A stretch of DNA of 64,000 nt. It comes from Phycisphaerae bacterium (lineage in GTDB: Bacteria > Planctomycetota > Phycisphaerae > UBA1845 > UTPLA1). A model generated the notes under the pieces. That model saw nothing but the letters and a program-made list of their open reading frames with translations, did not search any database and had not been told where the DNA came from. Where the stretch lies: the NCBI GenBank assembly GCA_019636475.1, contig JAHBXN010000005.1, positions 62,001 to 126,000 of the forward strand. Direction: 5' to 3'. Positions 1 through 9,715 of the stretch are shown here, piece after piece (within the stretch, counting starts at the first letter, position 1; every line of letters begins with the position of its first letter). The position numbers and the translations under genes are program-made.

Positions 1-1093
1 ATCCGAGCACGCGCGTGCCGAAGATCGCCAGAATCGCCACCGCCGCCATCGCCAGCCCCACCACCAGGTGATTCGCCGCAGCAGCCAGAATACAAGCCAC
101 CGACAATAGGAAGCTCACGGCGTAAATCTGAATCGCCGCCCGCGAGGGTGAGCGACTGCGATCCAGCAACCGATGATGAATATGATCCCGATCGCCCGCA
201 AACAGCGGTTGCCCACGAAAAAGCCGTCGGGCGATCGTCAACAATGTGTCAAAGATCGGGTACCCCAATGCGAACAGCGGAACGAGGATCAACACGGCGG
301 TGTGCGATTTCTGCGCCGACTGAAGCGATGCCAGCGCCAGGTACATTCCCAGCGCCAGCGATCCGGTATCTCCCAGAAACACACGCGCCGGATGAAAGTT
401 GTACCGAAGAAAGCCGAGCAGCGCCCCGGCCAGCAGCAGCATCATCACCGACATGTAGTAATTGCCCAGCCAGATCGCAACAACCGCGTTCACTGTCGAG
501 GCTAGAAAGCAGATGCCCGCTGCAAGTCCGTCTAATCCGTCCGTCAGATTCACGGCATTCGTCACGCCCACAATCCAGATCAGCGACAGCAGGTAGCCCA
601 CCGCCACCGGAAGCGGCACTGAATCAACGAACGGCATGGTCACCGCTTCGATCCGAAAACCGAGCGACACCGCAGCAATTGCAACCACCGACTGCACCAT
701 CAGCTTGATGTGCGGACGGACTGTGTGCCGGTCGTCAACGATTCCCAGCAGCAGCATCGCCAGCGTGCAGATCAGCAAACCGTAGACCTGCACTTCATAC
801 TCGCGCAGCATCTGCCCGACCCGGTTATCCAGCCGCAGCGCGACAAATGCCCCGACGAAGACAATCGCAAAAATCACCACGCCCCCGAGCGTCGCCGTCG
901 CTCGTTCGTGGCGCTTTCGACCCCACGGCTGATCCACCCAGCCGAATCGCTGGGCCAGCAGAATGTAGGCCGGCGTGGCGATTGTCGTGGCCAGCGCTGC
1001 CGCGACGAAAAGAATCAGGTATGATTTGAACCCGCTCAGGGCGAGGACCCAATCGGGCCAGCGGGACGGAACAATGGCATCGGCAAGTGGCAA
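1..1093 (-). CDS. WecA/MraY-family polyprenyl-phosphate sugar-1-phosphate transferase (C-terminus beyond left edge)
   Basis: Integral membrane enzyme that would transfer a HexNAc-1-phosphate from a UDP-sugar to undecaprenyl phosphate, the first step of making lipid-linked cell-surface glycans. About 364 codons are present and the stop is outside the window. The translation has many hydrophobic helices and the family's loops: a DD pair at residues 120-121, NLTDGLDGLAAG at 182-193, GDTGS at 241-245 and HIHHRLLD at 304-311. The last is typical of WecA/TagO rather than MraY. I place the start at a TTG (1091-1093) because an in-frame TGA lies two codons upstream and a GAGG sequence sits about 9 nt before it; no ATG fits. 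Diverges from addB. The family is certain, the exact sugar is not; a paralogue lies at 18883-20025. Confidence 0.88.
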   Translation of the reverse strand, partial: MPLADAIVPSRWPDWVLALSGFKSYLILFVAAALATTIATPAYILLAQRFGWVDQPWGRKRHERATATLGGVVIFAIVFVGAFVALRLDNRVGQMLREYEVQVYGLLICTLAMLLLGIVDDRHTVRPHIKLMVQSVVAIAAVSLGFRIEAVTMPFVDSVPLPVAVGYLLSLIWIVGVTNAVNLTDGLDGLAAGICFLASTVNAVVAIWLGNYYMSVMMLLLAGALLGFLRYNFHPARVFLGDTGSLALGMYLALASLQSAQKSHTAVLILVPLFALGYPIFDTLLTIARRLFRGQPLFAGDRDHIHHRLLDRSRSPSRAAIQIYAVSFLLSVACILAAAANHLVVGLAMAAVAILAIFGTRVLG

Positions 1094-1308
1094 AATTCAA
1101 TTCCTCGCGAAGCAATCGTCAGAATGCATTCTAATCGAATTGGACCGCGCGAGAACAAGGCGATCGGACCACGTGCTCTGCCGACCTTGACCGTCGACCC
1201 GAGTCACGAAAACAAACGGCATTCCCCTCGTGGCGGAGCCTGGCGCAACGACGCCGCCGAAAATGTCCAGATTGACGCAGTCCACCTGACGGCCGGAGAA
1301 ACCACAGC
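1094..1308. other. Divergent intergenic region between the WecA-like gene and addB
   Basis: This 215-base gap separates two divergent genes and should hold both promoters. I see no convincing -35/-10 pair, RNA structure or open frame in it. Only the Shine-Dalgarno-like GGAGA shortly before the addB start is recognisable. Confidence 0.4.
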
Positions 1309-4300
1309 GTGAGCCTGAGGCTGATTACAGGACGAGCCGGCAGCGGCAAGACACACTGGTGCCAGCAGGAAATCGTTCGGGAACTCACCCGCGAACTCAT
1401 TGACGGGCCGCCAGTCATCATGCTCGTCCCGGAGCAAGCCGCCCTGCAAATGGAGCGCGGCCTGCTCGCCCTGCTCGAAACCCACAACACCAAAACCCTC
1501 GGCCGCTGCGAAGTCACCAGCTTCCGGCGGTTCGCCAATCGAATTCTCGCCGAATCAAGAGGACCCGCGCCCGTCCCGCTCACGCCGCTCGGACGTCAGA
1601 TGGCGGTACGTCTGCTCATCAGCCGTCACCGCAAGGATCTTAAGGAGTTCGCAAAGATTGCCGATCGAGGCGGTTTCATCCGCCATATCTCGCACGGCAT
1701 CGCTGAATTGATGCAGGAAGGCGTGTCGATCGACCAACTCGACGAGGCCGCCCGCCATGCCGAAGAAACAGCCGAACCGATGGCAGCCCGTCTGCACGAC
1801 GCCGCGCTGCTGTATGGTGCCTATATGGACTATCTCGGCGATGCCCGCGTGGATCCCGAAGGCGTCCTCGACCTTGCACGCGCAAGGCTTGCCGGAACGA
1901 CTCGGCTTCACGGCGCACGGATTCTCCTCGACGGTTTTGCCGGCTTCACCCGGCAGCAGGCTCGCATGATCCTCGATTTTTCGGCGTGCGCCTCGCAGGT
2001 CGATATTGCGATCCTCCTCGACGGGGCATCGTCGCCAGAGGACTCATGGCTCGCGCTGGATGAATCTCTCGATTCGAAACTCGACCTGTTCGCTCGAACG
2101 CGCAGCATGTGGCATTCACTTCGCCGAATGCTGATCGATCGCGCGATCATGATCGATTCACCGATTCACTTGCCGGGAAGGTCTCTTCGCTTCGATAAAT
2201 CCGATGCGCTGCGCACGCTGGAATCGAGCCTCTTCAAAAACGCACCGGCTGCTTCAATCGAGAATCGTGTTCGCGAGCCTGGTTCGAACCCCGGCGCGAC
2301 GCGCGCTGCCGAAGCAACACAAGCCGGCGCAATCGAGCAGAATTCAGTTCGCATCGTCCAAGCCCGCGACCGCCGATCGGAGGTGGCCTCCGCGGTGCGC
2401 GAAATCATCGATCTCACCCGGCGTGACAGCGACCCCATGCGCTACCGCGACATCGCAATCATCGTCCGCGATCTCGGACCCTACCACGACATTCTCTCTG
2501 CCGAGTTGGCAGCGCATGGAATTCCCTTCTTCATTGACCGGCGACGGTCGACCCACCACCACCCCCTTGTACAACTCGTCCGCGGATTGCTTCAACTCGC
2601 CGACAGCCGCGGCCCCATCGATGAGGCCATGATTCGAATTCTCAAATGCGGTCTTGTCGGCCTGCCGGATGCAACGACCGACGCAATCGAAAACCATGTC
2701 ATCGCATTCAATCTTGCCTTTCCCTCGCAGTGGGAACGCCCGTGGCGAATACCTGCACCGACCGATCGAAATCCATCCGCCCGCACCGAGCCCGACGCCG
2801 ATTTCCATGCAATCGAAGCGGCTCGATCCCGACTTGTGAACATGCTTGAGCCGATCTGGCCCAGAGCGTCCGCCGCGGGCGCACATCCAAAGTGTGGTAC
2901 ATGGCTTCGCCGTCTCTTAGCCGTGCTTCAATCGATGAACGTCGCGCAGACGCTCGATGCCTGCCGACGATCGGCCTTGACCAACGACGCCCTCGACGAA
3001 GCGGCGGAACACGAGCGGGTCTGGCTCGATCTTGTCAGATTGCTGGAGGAGATGGATGAATCTCTCGGTGAGGAGTTGATGACTGCACGGCAGCTTCGAG
3101 AAGTGCTCGAGTCCGGATTGTCAGACTTTTCACTCGGCCTGGTTCCGCCGACGCTCGATCAGGTCCTGGTCAGCTCAATAGAAAGAAGTCGCCACCCGCC
3201 CATACGTGCCGCGTTCATACTGGGGTTCAACGAGGGTCAGTTTCCGGCCCGTATCACCGAGGACACGATTTTCGGCGATGCCGAGCGCCGGTACCTCGCC
3301 TCGCAAGGGGCGAATCTCGGTCGCACTCGCGATGAATGCCAACTCGACGAGCGCACACTCGCCTACATTGCCCTGACACGTGCCGGGGAACTGCTCCGTA
3401 TCAGCTACAGCGCCGCCGACGGTGCGAACCGTGTGCTCGAGCCATCGTCCTATCTTGTGTACGTTCTCGGAGCATTGCCCGAATTATGCATTGAACGGAT
3501 TGAAGATGATTCCGTCGCGATCAGCACGCGCTCGCAGCTTGCACGCCGTCTCGCGCTGTCGATTCGACGCTGGGCGACCGACCAGTCTTCCACCGATGAT
3601 GCCGCGACCTGGCTTTCGATCTACGAATGGGCTCGCACCGGCGCGGAGCCGCGAACCCGGGCCGCTGTTGCGGCAGCAATGCGGGCGCTCCAGCCGATCG
3701 AACCAATCAGACTCAGTACGCAAGCCGCCGCAGCGCTCTGGCCGCCGCCCTACCTAACCAGCATCACCCAGTTGGAGAAAATGGCGGCTTGCCCGTTCCA
3801 GCATTTCGCGGCATACGGACTGCGTCTCTCGGAACGTGCCCGACATGAGGTCTCACAGCAGCATCTCGGTAACCTGTACCACGCCGTGCTCGAACAGTTC
3901 GTCAACGAATTGATGGAAACCGGCAGGCAGCTCGGAGAGTTGACGGACCAGGAGATTGTAGACACATGTAACCGTCTCTGTGCACAGGCCCTGAATCTGT
4001 ACGCCGACGCATTGGGTCTGTCAGAAGACGAGATTTGCAAAACCAGATGGCGGTTCGGCCGTGAACTGCCGTTTGCGTTGCGCGCACATCGCGAATTGCT
4101 CGGGAAAACATCCATCAAGCCCGCCATGACGGAAAAATGGTTCGGCGTGAACGATGGCGATCTGCCCGCAATCGAACTCACGCTGAAGAACAACATTGTT
4201 CATGTACGTGGAAAAATCGACCGAGTGGATTTTGTACAGACGAGCGACCGAAGGCTCGCCGTCGTTTTTGACTACAAACGCACGACGGAACGCCGGCTGA

Positions 4301-4929
4301 AGCTCGACATGGTCTACCACGGCCTGGCGTTGCAATTGCTCGCATATTTGCTCGTCCTGCGCGATGCGGATGCCCGGACCGCGAACCGATCCGGCGGCAG
4401 CGCCCGCATCGTCCCGGGCGGAGCCTTCTTCCTGCCCCTCCTCGGCCAGCTTGCAAAGGTCGATCATCCGGACGATGCGTCCGAACTATGCGATGAGATC
4501 ATCAGCGCGCTGCGCCCGCGCGGCATCGTCGATTTCGATGCAATCGATGAACTCGACCCGGAAGCCGGTGATGGCAAATCGAAGGCTTTCGCGGTGCAGA
4601 AGCGAAAAACCGACCGGAAAATCAGCAATCTGGACAAATCCGATGCGGTGCCCGGGCCGGCACTGCCGTTAATCATCGATCATGTCCGGAGCCGAATGAC
4701 AGAACTGGCGGAGTCCTGGATCGCCGGTGATGTGCGCGTATTGCCCTATCGATACGGGACCGAAATGCCCTGCACCCACTGCCTCTACCGCGCCGTCTGC
4801 CGCTTCGAGCATGCCACTCACCCGACTCGCCGGCTGGAGCCGATGTCGCGGACCGAGGTGATAAGCCGGTTCATTCCGATCAACGATTCCGGGGCAACAG
4901 ACAGGAAACGGGACACGTACCTTGAGTGA
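1309..4929 (+). CDS. addB: AddB-type subunit of the AddAB helicase-nuclease
   Basis: Subunit of the AddAB (RexAB) complex, which processes double-strand breaks for RecA-dependent repair, as RecBCD does in enterics. At 1206 residues it is the usual AddB size. It has a Walker-A-like GRAGSGKT at residues 8-15, a degenerate helicase body, and a C-terminal RecB-type nuclease with D971, D988 and K990 (DYK motif). One Cys at 828 and three at 1155, 1158 and 1164 match the C...C-x2-C-x5-C set that binds a 4Fe-4S cluster in Bacillus AddB. The start is GTG, preceded by GGAGA. Its last 8 bases overlap the start of addA, which suggests translational coupling. Confidence 0.93.
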   Translation: MSLRLITGRAGSGKTHWCQQEIVRELTRELIDGPPVIMLVPEQAALQMERGLLALLETHNTKTLGRCEVTSFRRFANRILAESRGPAPVPLTPLGRQMAVRLLISRHRKDLKEFAKIADRGGFIRHISHGIAELMQEGVSIDQLDEAARHAEETAEPMAARLHDAALLYGAYMDYLGDARVDPEGVLDLARARLAGTTRLHGARILLDGFAGFTRQQARMILDFSACASQVDIAILLDGASSPEDSWLALDESLDSKLDLFARTRSMWHSLRRMLIDRAIMIDSPIHLPGRSLRFDKSDALRTLESSLFKNAPAASIENRVREPGSNPGATRAAEATQAGAIEQNSVRIVQARDRRSEVASAVREIIDLTRRDSDPMRYRDIAIIVRDLGPYHDILSAELAAHGIPFFIDRRRSTHHHPLVQLVRGLLQLADSRGPIDEAMIRILKCGLVGLPDATTDAIENHVIAFNLAFPSQWERPWRIPAPTDRNPSARTEPDADFHAIEAARSRLVNMLEPIWPRASAAGAHPKCGTWLRRLLAVLQSMNVAQTLDACRRSALTNDALDEAAEHERVWLDLVRLLEEMDESLGEELMTARQLREVLESGLSDFSLGLVPPTLDQVLVSSIERSRHPPIRAAFILGFNEGQFPARITEDTIFGDAERRYLASQGANLGRTRDECQLDERTLAYIALTRAGELLRISYSAADGANRVLEPSSYLVYVLGALPELCIERIEDDSVAISTRSQLARRLALSIRRWATDQSSTDDAATWLSIYEWARTGAEPRTRAAVAAAMRALQPIEPIRLSTQAAAALWPPPYLTSITQLEKMAACPFQHFAAYGLRLSERARHEVSQQHLGNLYHAVLEQFVNELMETGRQLGELTDQEIVDTCNRLCAQALNLYADALGLSEDEICKTRWRFGRELPFALRAHRELLGKTSIKPAMTEKWFGVNDGDLPAIELTLKNNIVHVRGKIDRVDFVQTSDRRLAVVFDYKRTTERRLKLDMVYHGLALQLLAYLLVLRDADARTANRSGGSARIVPGGAFFLPLLGQLAKVDHPDDASELCDEIISALRPRGIVDFDAIDELDPEAGDGKSKAFAVQKRKTDRKISNLDKSDAVPGPALPLIIDHVRSRMTELAESWIAGDVRVLPYRYGTEMPCTHCLYRAVCRFEHATHPTRRLEPMSRTEVISRFIPINDSGATDRKRDTYLE

Positions 4930-7900
4930 CATCGAGTGGACATCATCACAGAAAGAAGCGATCCACACCTTCGATCGCAGCCTGCTCGTCTCGGCCGGTG
5001 CGGGCAGCGGAAAGACCGCGGTGCTGGCCGAGCGCTGCGCAAAGCTCGTCCTCGATGCCGATCCGCCATGCGAGATTGATCAGCTGCTCGTCGTCACCTT
5101 CACTGAGGCGGCAGCCGCCGAAATGCGCGAGCGGATCGGCCGTTCTCTGCGCAAGCGACAGGCGGCCAATCCGAGCGACAGCCGCTTGAAGCGCCAGTTG
5201 TTTTTCCTCGATACCGCGCAGATCTCTACGATTCACTCTTTCTGCCGCACGATTCTCAATCGGTATTTCGCCCAGGCCGACATTGATCCCCAATCGCCGA
5301 TCCTCGATCCGAATGAGGCAGCCATCATGAAGCGCGAAGCGGTCAGAGGTGTCTTCGACTCCTCCGCCGCGCGCCGAGACGCCGGGGGCGCGCAGTTCCT
5401 TGAGTTTCTTGCCGCCTATGGCTCATCGGAAAAGTACCTGCAGGACATCGTGCTTCGGCTCTGCGAGTTCCTTGCTTCACTGCCCGATCCCGAAGCCTGG
5501 CTGGACACGTCCTATCTGCGCCTGATGCACGCCAACAAGTGCGAACCATCCGAATTCTGGCTTGATTCTCTGGGAATACTGCTGATCGAGGAGTGCGCCG
5601 CGCGGAAGGAGATGGTAATCCACGAGCGTGCTCGACTGATGGCATTCTGCCCGGATGTCGACGAGGCCCGGCAGGCGCTTCGACCGTTCCTAGAAAGTCT
5701 CGACCAGATCGAGTCATCGCTCGAAGGATGGCGATCATCGCTCGAACGTGATCGATCCGCTGCCACAATCAATGAAGTTTGCCTCAAAGGCATTGCCGGG
5801 TTTCAATTTCCTGCCCTGCCGCGCAGACGCGCCAGTGCGAACGCCGACGAGTTGCTTTCCGTTTCCGCGACCGTGGTCAATCAGGGCCGGAGCGCGCTGG
5901 AGAAAATCCGCGACTCATTTCAAAAAGACCTTCAGGAACGCTGGAGCCGTTTCGATGTCGCCGGATGGACCGCCGGACTCGATCAAACCCTGCCCCACAT
6001 GCTACAGCTGCTGGGCGTCGTCCGCGCCACGCGCGATGCCTACCAGAATGCCAAGCGCGAGCTGGGCGTGATCGATTTCAGCGATCTCGAAAGGATGACC
6101 TACGACCTGCTCCTCGATGAATCCAATGGCGTTGCAGCGCGTCTCCGCGACGAAATTCGTCACGTCCTCGTCGACGAGTACCAGGACGTAAGTCCGATTC
6201 AGGCCGAGATTCTCCGTCTCGTCAGCCGCGACGACGATCCGAACCGTGAAGGCAATCTCTTCACCGTCGGTGACGTCAAACAGAGTATCTATCGCTTCCG
6301 ATTGGCGGAGCCCGCGCTGTTCCTGGCGCGACAACGCCGATTTATGGAAAACCCGACAGACAAGAAATTGTCCGAAACGTCCCCCGGCCAGGCGCCCTCG
6401 AAACCACCCGGACGCGCGATCGACCTGGTCAGCAATTTTCGAAGCGATTCGAAAATCATCGATGCAATCAATGCCGTCTTCGAGAAACTCATGGCGGCCG
6501 ACCTTGGAGGAATCAACTACGACCGGCACGCCCGTCTGGTTTACGGCCCCAAGGCTGACGATTCATCGAGCGCAACGCCTATGGCATCTGGCGCGCCGCC
6601 AATCGAGTTGCACATACTCGAGACATTCAAACGGGCCGCTGCTGCGAAGGCGTCCGATGACAACGGCGACATGGACCGAATCGAGCTTGAGGCCTACGCA
6701 ATCGCTGAGCGGATCAAGGCTCTCGTTGCAGAAGGACGCCAGTACGGCGAAATCGCCATTCTGATGCGATCCATGAAGCCGCGAGCCGAGATCGTCGCAC
6801 GCACGCTCAACCTCCTCGGCGTTCCCGTCCACGTCCAGACCGCCGGCGGCCTATTTGATACACTCGAATCGCGAGATATCCTGTCGCTGCTCGCCGTGCT
6901 CGACAATGCACGGCAGGACATCCCCCTCGCGGCGGTCCTGGCATCGCCGCTGCTCGGTGATCCACTGGACGCGACAACGCTCGCCGGTGTCCGCGCATCG
7001 CTGGGACCGGACGGCCGATCTCTTCCTTTTCACGTGGCGGCATCAACCCTTGCCGCGGGCAACGATTCGTCTGAAATCGCCACGGCCCTGCGCAGCCGCT
7101 TCAGGATCCTCAACGATTGGCGTCGTCGCATTCACCGCCGGCCCGTCGCGGAAGTGCTCTGGGAAATCTACGAGGAATCAGGCTATCTCGCCTATGTGTG
7201 CGGACTGCGCGATGGTGAACAGCGCTATGCCAACCTTGTGGCATTGCACGAACAGGCCCGCAGATTCGGCGAATTCCAGCGGCAAGGCCTGAATCGCTTC
7301 CTGCAGTTTATCGATGCGATGCAAGACTCGGATCAGGACCTCGATGCCGGCGCCGTTTCAGTTCCGACCGGCAACGTCGTGAAAATCATGAGTATCCACC
7401 GCAGCAAAGGCCTCGAATTCCCGATCGTCATTCTGGCGGAGATCGGCAAAAAATTTAACACACAGGACGCCAGCGGCCCGATTCTCTACGATCGGCGGCT
7501 CGGAATCGCGATGAAAGCGGTCGACGCGGAAAAGCGAATCATCTATCCGACGCTCTCGCACAACCTCGTGCGGCAGGCCAACCTCACGGAGATGCTCGCC
7601 GAGGAGCTGCGCGTCCTCTATGTGGGCCTCACGCGCGCCAAGCATCGCCTTATTCTCGTCGGCACGGGCCAGGCCCACATGCTTCTCGGCGTCGAGAAAT
7701 TCGAAGCCGGCCCGCTGTCAATTCTCACTCGCCGCAGTGCAACATCCTTTCTCGATTGGGTTGTCAGCGCCATCGGCGCCCAGCCGCGTAAACTCATCAC
7801 TACACTCGATTCGCGCCCCGTAATCGGCCCGCTCTTCGCCACGCAATGCTACACCCTGGATCAGATGTCATCCTGGACCATTGAACCCAAGCCGCCCACA

Positions 7901-8764
7901 AAAGTGATCGAGAGGCTCCGCGCCGCAGCTGCAACCCTGCCGCTCGATGCACCTACTCCGTCGGCCGTCAGACCCGCCGCCGCCAAGTCCACTGGCGATG
8001 CGTTCAATCCGATTTCCATGATCGAACGCCGCCTCACCGTCCCTTATCCAGCCGAGGCGCTCACCCATGTCCCGGGCGTCGTGGCCGCCAGCATCTTGAA
8101 ACGCACATGGAACACAATTTCCGACGACGATCAGCCAGTCGGCGCGATGCCCGCCGGACGGTCGCCCGGCATGCGAGCCGCAAATATCTCTCCCGCCGAT
8201 TTTCGTCTGCCCGCATTCGCCACCTCCGAAACCGCTCCCGCCGGTCCAAGGCTTGGCACCCTCACGCACGAATTCCTGCAGCAGATTGACCTGACGCGCC
8301 CTTGCGATGAACAAGACCTGAAAGCACAACTCGCAGAATTCACGAGCCTCGGCTGCATCGGCGCATCCGAAGCGGCCGCAATCGATATCGAAGCCCTCGC
8401 ATGGTTTTTCCAAACTGAGCCCGGGAAACTCCTGCGAAAGCCGGGCACGCGCGTGCTTCGCGAACAGCCGTTCGTGCTCAGCGTCGATCCAACAAAGTAC
8501 GATCCGCGCGCAGTCGCCGGCAGCCCCGACGATATCATGCTCGTGCGCGGAATCATTGACTGCCTCTTCGACGCGGGCGATGGTTGGGAGGTCGTTGACT
8601 ACAAGACCGATCGCGTCAGCGGGCCGGCCGTCGACGAGCGAGCCGCCATTTATGATGGACAACTCAAAATCTACGCGGCGGCCATCGAGGCATTATGGCG
8701 CAGCCGACCGTGTCGATCATGGCTGGCGTTTCTGCACCCGCGCCGGATGGTGCGGGTCGGTTGA
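4922..8764 (+). CDS. addA: AddA-type helicase-nuclease subunit
   Basis: UvrD/RecB-like superfamily 1 helicase with a C-terminal nuclease; partner of AddB in break resection. In 1280 residues it shows motif I (AGAGSGKT, K31), motif II (VDEYQD, D418-E419), a GDVKQSIYRFR motif, SNFRSDS, the motif V region (MSIHRSKGLEFP) and motif VI (LYVGLTRAKHRL). Near the C-terminus D1226 and K1228 of the DYK nuclease motif follow an upstream IID motif, so both subunits appear to keep a nuclease site, as in AddAB. It starts at TTG 4922 inside the addB stop region. The length is close to the family norm and no frameshift is seen. Confidence 0.94.
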   Translation: MSDIEWTSSQKEAIHTFDRSLLVSAGAGSGKTAVLAERCAKLVLDADPPCEIDQLLVVTFTEAAAAEMRERIGRSLRKRQAANPSDSRLKRQLFFLDTAQISTIHSFCRTILNRYFAQADIDPQSPILDPNEAAIMKREAVRGVFDSSAARRDAGGAQFLEFLAAYGSSEKYLQDIVLRLCEFLASLPDPEAWLDTSYLRLMHANKCEPSEFWLDSLGILLIEECAARKEMVIHERARLMAFCPDVDEARQALRPFLESLDQIESSLEGWRSSLERDRSAATINEVCLKGIAGFQFPALPRRRASANADELLSVSATVVNQGRSALEKIRDSFQKDLQERWSRFDVAGWTAGLDQTLPHMLQLLGVVRATRDAYQNAKRELGVIDFSDLERMTYDLLLDESNGVAARLRDEIRHVLVDEYQDVSPIQAEILRLVSRDDDPNREGNLFTVGDVKQSIYRFRLAEPALFLARQRRFMENPTDKKLSETSPGQAPSKPPGRAIDLVSNFRSDSKIIDAINAVFEKLMAADLGGINYDRHARLVYGPKADDSSSATPMASGAPPIELHILETFKRAAAAKASDDNGDMDRIELEAYAIAERIKALVAEGRQYGEIAILMRSMKPRAEIVARTLNLLGVPVHVQTAGGLFDTLESRDILSLLAVLDNARQDIPLAAVLASPLLGDPLDATTLAGVRASLGPDGRSLPFHVAASTLAAGNDSSEIATALRSRFRILNDWRRRIHRRPVAEVLWEIYEESGYLAYVCGLRDGEQRYANLVALHEQARRFGEFQRQGLNRFLQFIDAMQDSDQDLDAGAVSVPTGNVVKIMSIHRSKGLEFPIVILAEIGKKFNTQDASGPILYDRRLGIAMKAVDAEKRIIYPTLSHNLVRQANLTEMLAEELRVLYVGLTRAKHRLILVGTGQAHMLLGVEKFEAGPLSILTRRSATSFLDWVVSAIGAQPRKLITTLDSRPVIGPLFATQCYTLDQMSSWTIEPKPPTKVIERLRAAAATLPLDAPTPSAVRPAAAKSTGDAFNPISMIERRLTVPYPAEALTHVPGVVAASILKRTWNTISDDDQPVGAMPAGRSPGMRAANISPADFRLPAFATSETAPAGPRLGTLTHEFLQQIDLTRPCDEQDLKAQLAEFTSLGCIGASEAAAIDIEALAWFFQTEPGKLLRKPGTRVLREQPFVLSVDPTKYDPRAVAGSPDDIMLVRGIIDCLFDAGDGWEVVDYKTDRVSGPAVDERAAIYDGQLKIYAAAIEALWRSRPCRSWLAFLHPRRMVRVG

Positions 8765-8798
8765 CCCAACGCGACGTCGCGAGCGATCCACCGACCCG
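8753..8798. repeat. Nested inverted repeat at the end of addA
   Basis: Nine-base arms CGGGTCGGT (8753-8761) and ACCGACCCG (8790-8798) flank a second palindrome, CGCGACGTCGCG. The outer left arm lies in the last addA codons. It could fold as a transcript-end structure, but no T-run follows, so a terminator role is uncertain. Confidence 0.35.
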
Positions 8799-8906
8799 TT
8801 ATCATGAATCCGCACGCAGCGAAATAGCCGAACACCCGAATCAAGACCTCGACCGGCCAACCCGGCTCCCAAGAGCCTGCCTCGGACGAAACGGAGACTT
8901 CACCGC

Positions 8907-9554
8907 ATGACCGGACCCGATCCCAGATGGCACAATGTCACGATCATTCGCCATCCTGTCGTACAGGAGCGACTGACCGTCGCAAGAGACAAACGCACAA
9001 ACGTCGAGCAATTTCGAAGACTCGTCGGCCATATTGCTCGGCTGATGGCGTTCGAACTCACACGCGACTACGCCACGATTCCCGTCGAGATTGAAACTCC
9101 GATGGGACCGTGCACCGGCTGCAAACTCGCTCGCGAACTGACCCTCGTCCCGATTCTACGAGCCGGACTTGGCATGGCCGAGGGCGTTCATCAGCTCTTC
9201 CCCGGCGCCAGAATGGGTCACCTCGGTATCTTCCGGGACGAGCGAACGCTTGAGCCGGTCGTCTATTATGCCAAGCTTCCACCCAACATCGCCGCAACCG
9301 ACGTCATCATCATCGATCCGATGCTCGCCACTGCCGGATCACTCAATACCGCGATCGATGCGGTCAAGAAAACCGGCGCGACCAGCATCAAGGTGCTCTG
9401 CCTCGTCACTGCGCCAGAAGGCATCGAACGACTCAACGCCCGACATCCGGATACGCAGGTGTACACCGCCGCGGTTGACGAACGGCTGAACGAACGCGGC
9501 TACATCATCCCCGGCCTCGGAGATGCCGGCGATCGCCTCTTCGGAACGGCCTGA
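8907..9554 (+). CDS. upp: Uracil phosphoribosyltransferase
   Basis: Salvages uracil: uracil + PRPP gives UMP + pyrophosphate, in the cytoplasm. The 215-residue translation is full length for the family. It has the N-terminal HPVVQERLTVARD region, the VPILRAGLGM segment, the PRPP-binding loop IIIDPMLATAGS and the C-terminal GYIIPGLGDAGDRLFGT uracil-binding signature. The ATG start follows GGAG at about 10 nt. It is 142 nt downstream of addA on the same strand and may be read with it or from its own promoter. No uracil permease is next to it. Confidence 0.97.
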   Translation: MTGPDPRWHNVTIIRHPVVQERLTVARDKRTNVEQFRRLVGHIARLMAFELTRDYATIPVEIETPMGPCTGCKLARELTLVPILRAGLGMAEGVHQLFPGARMGHLGIFRDERTLEPVVYYAKLPPNIAATDVIIIDPMLATAGSLNTAIDAVKKTGATSIKVLCLVTAPEGIERLNARHPDTQVYTAAVDERLNERGYIIPGLGDAGDRLFGTA

Positions 9555-9715
9555 CCCATGGCAAGCGCGAAGGCGAACCGCCATGACCTCGCCTATGGTC
9601 TTCGCCCGCGCACGCCGGCCTTTTCGACCCATCCTTCGTTTCGGAGGAATTGGAAATACCAGTCACCTTCTGACGTTATGCTCTTCGACGCATCAATTTC
9701 AGAGGGCCCCGGCAA

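Noticed and set aside
2270-2300. tRNA T-arm-like stretch (GGTTCGAACCCC)
   Set aside because: It lies inside addB and no acceptor, D or anticodon arms can be built around it.
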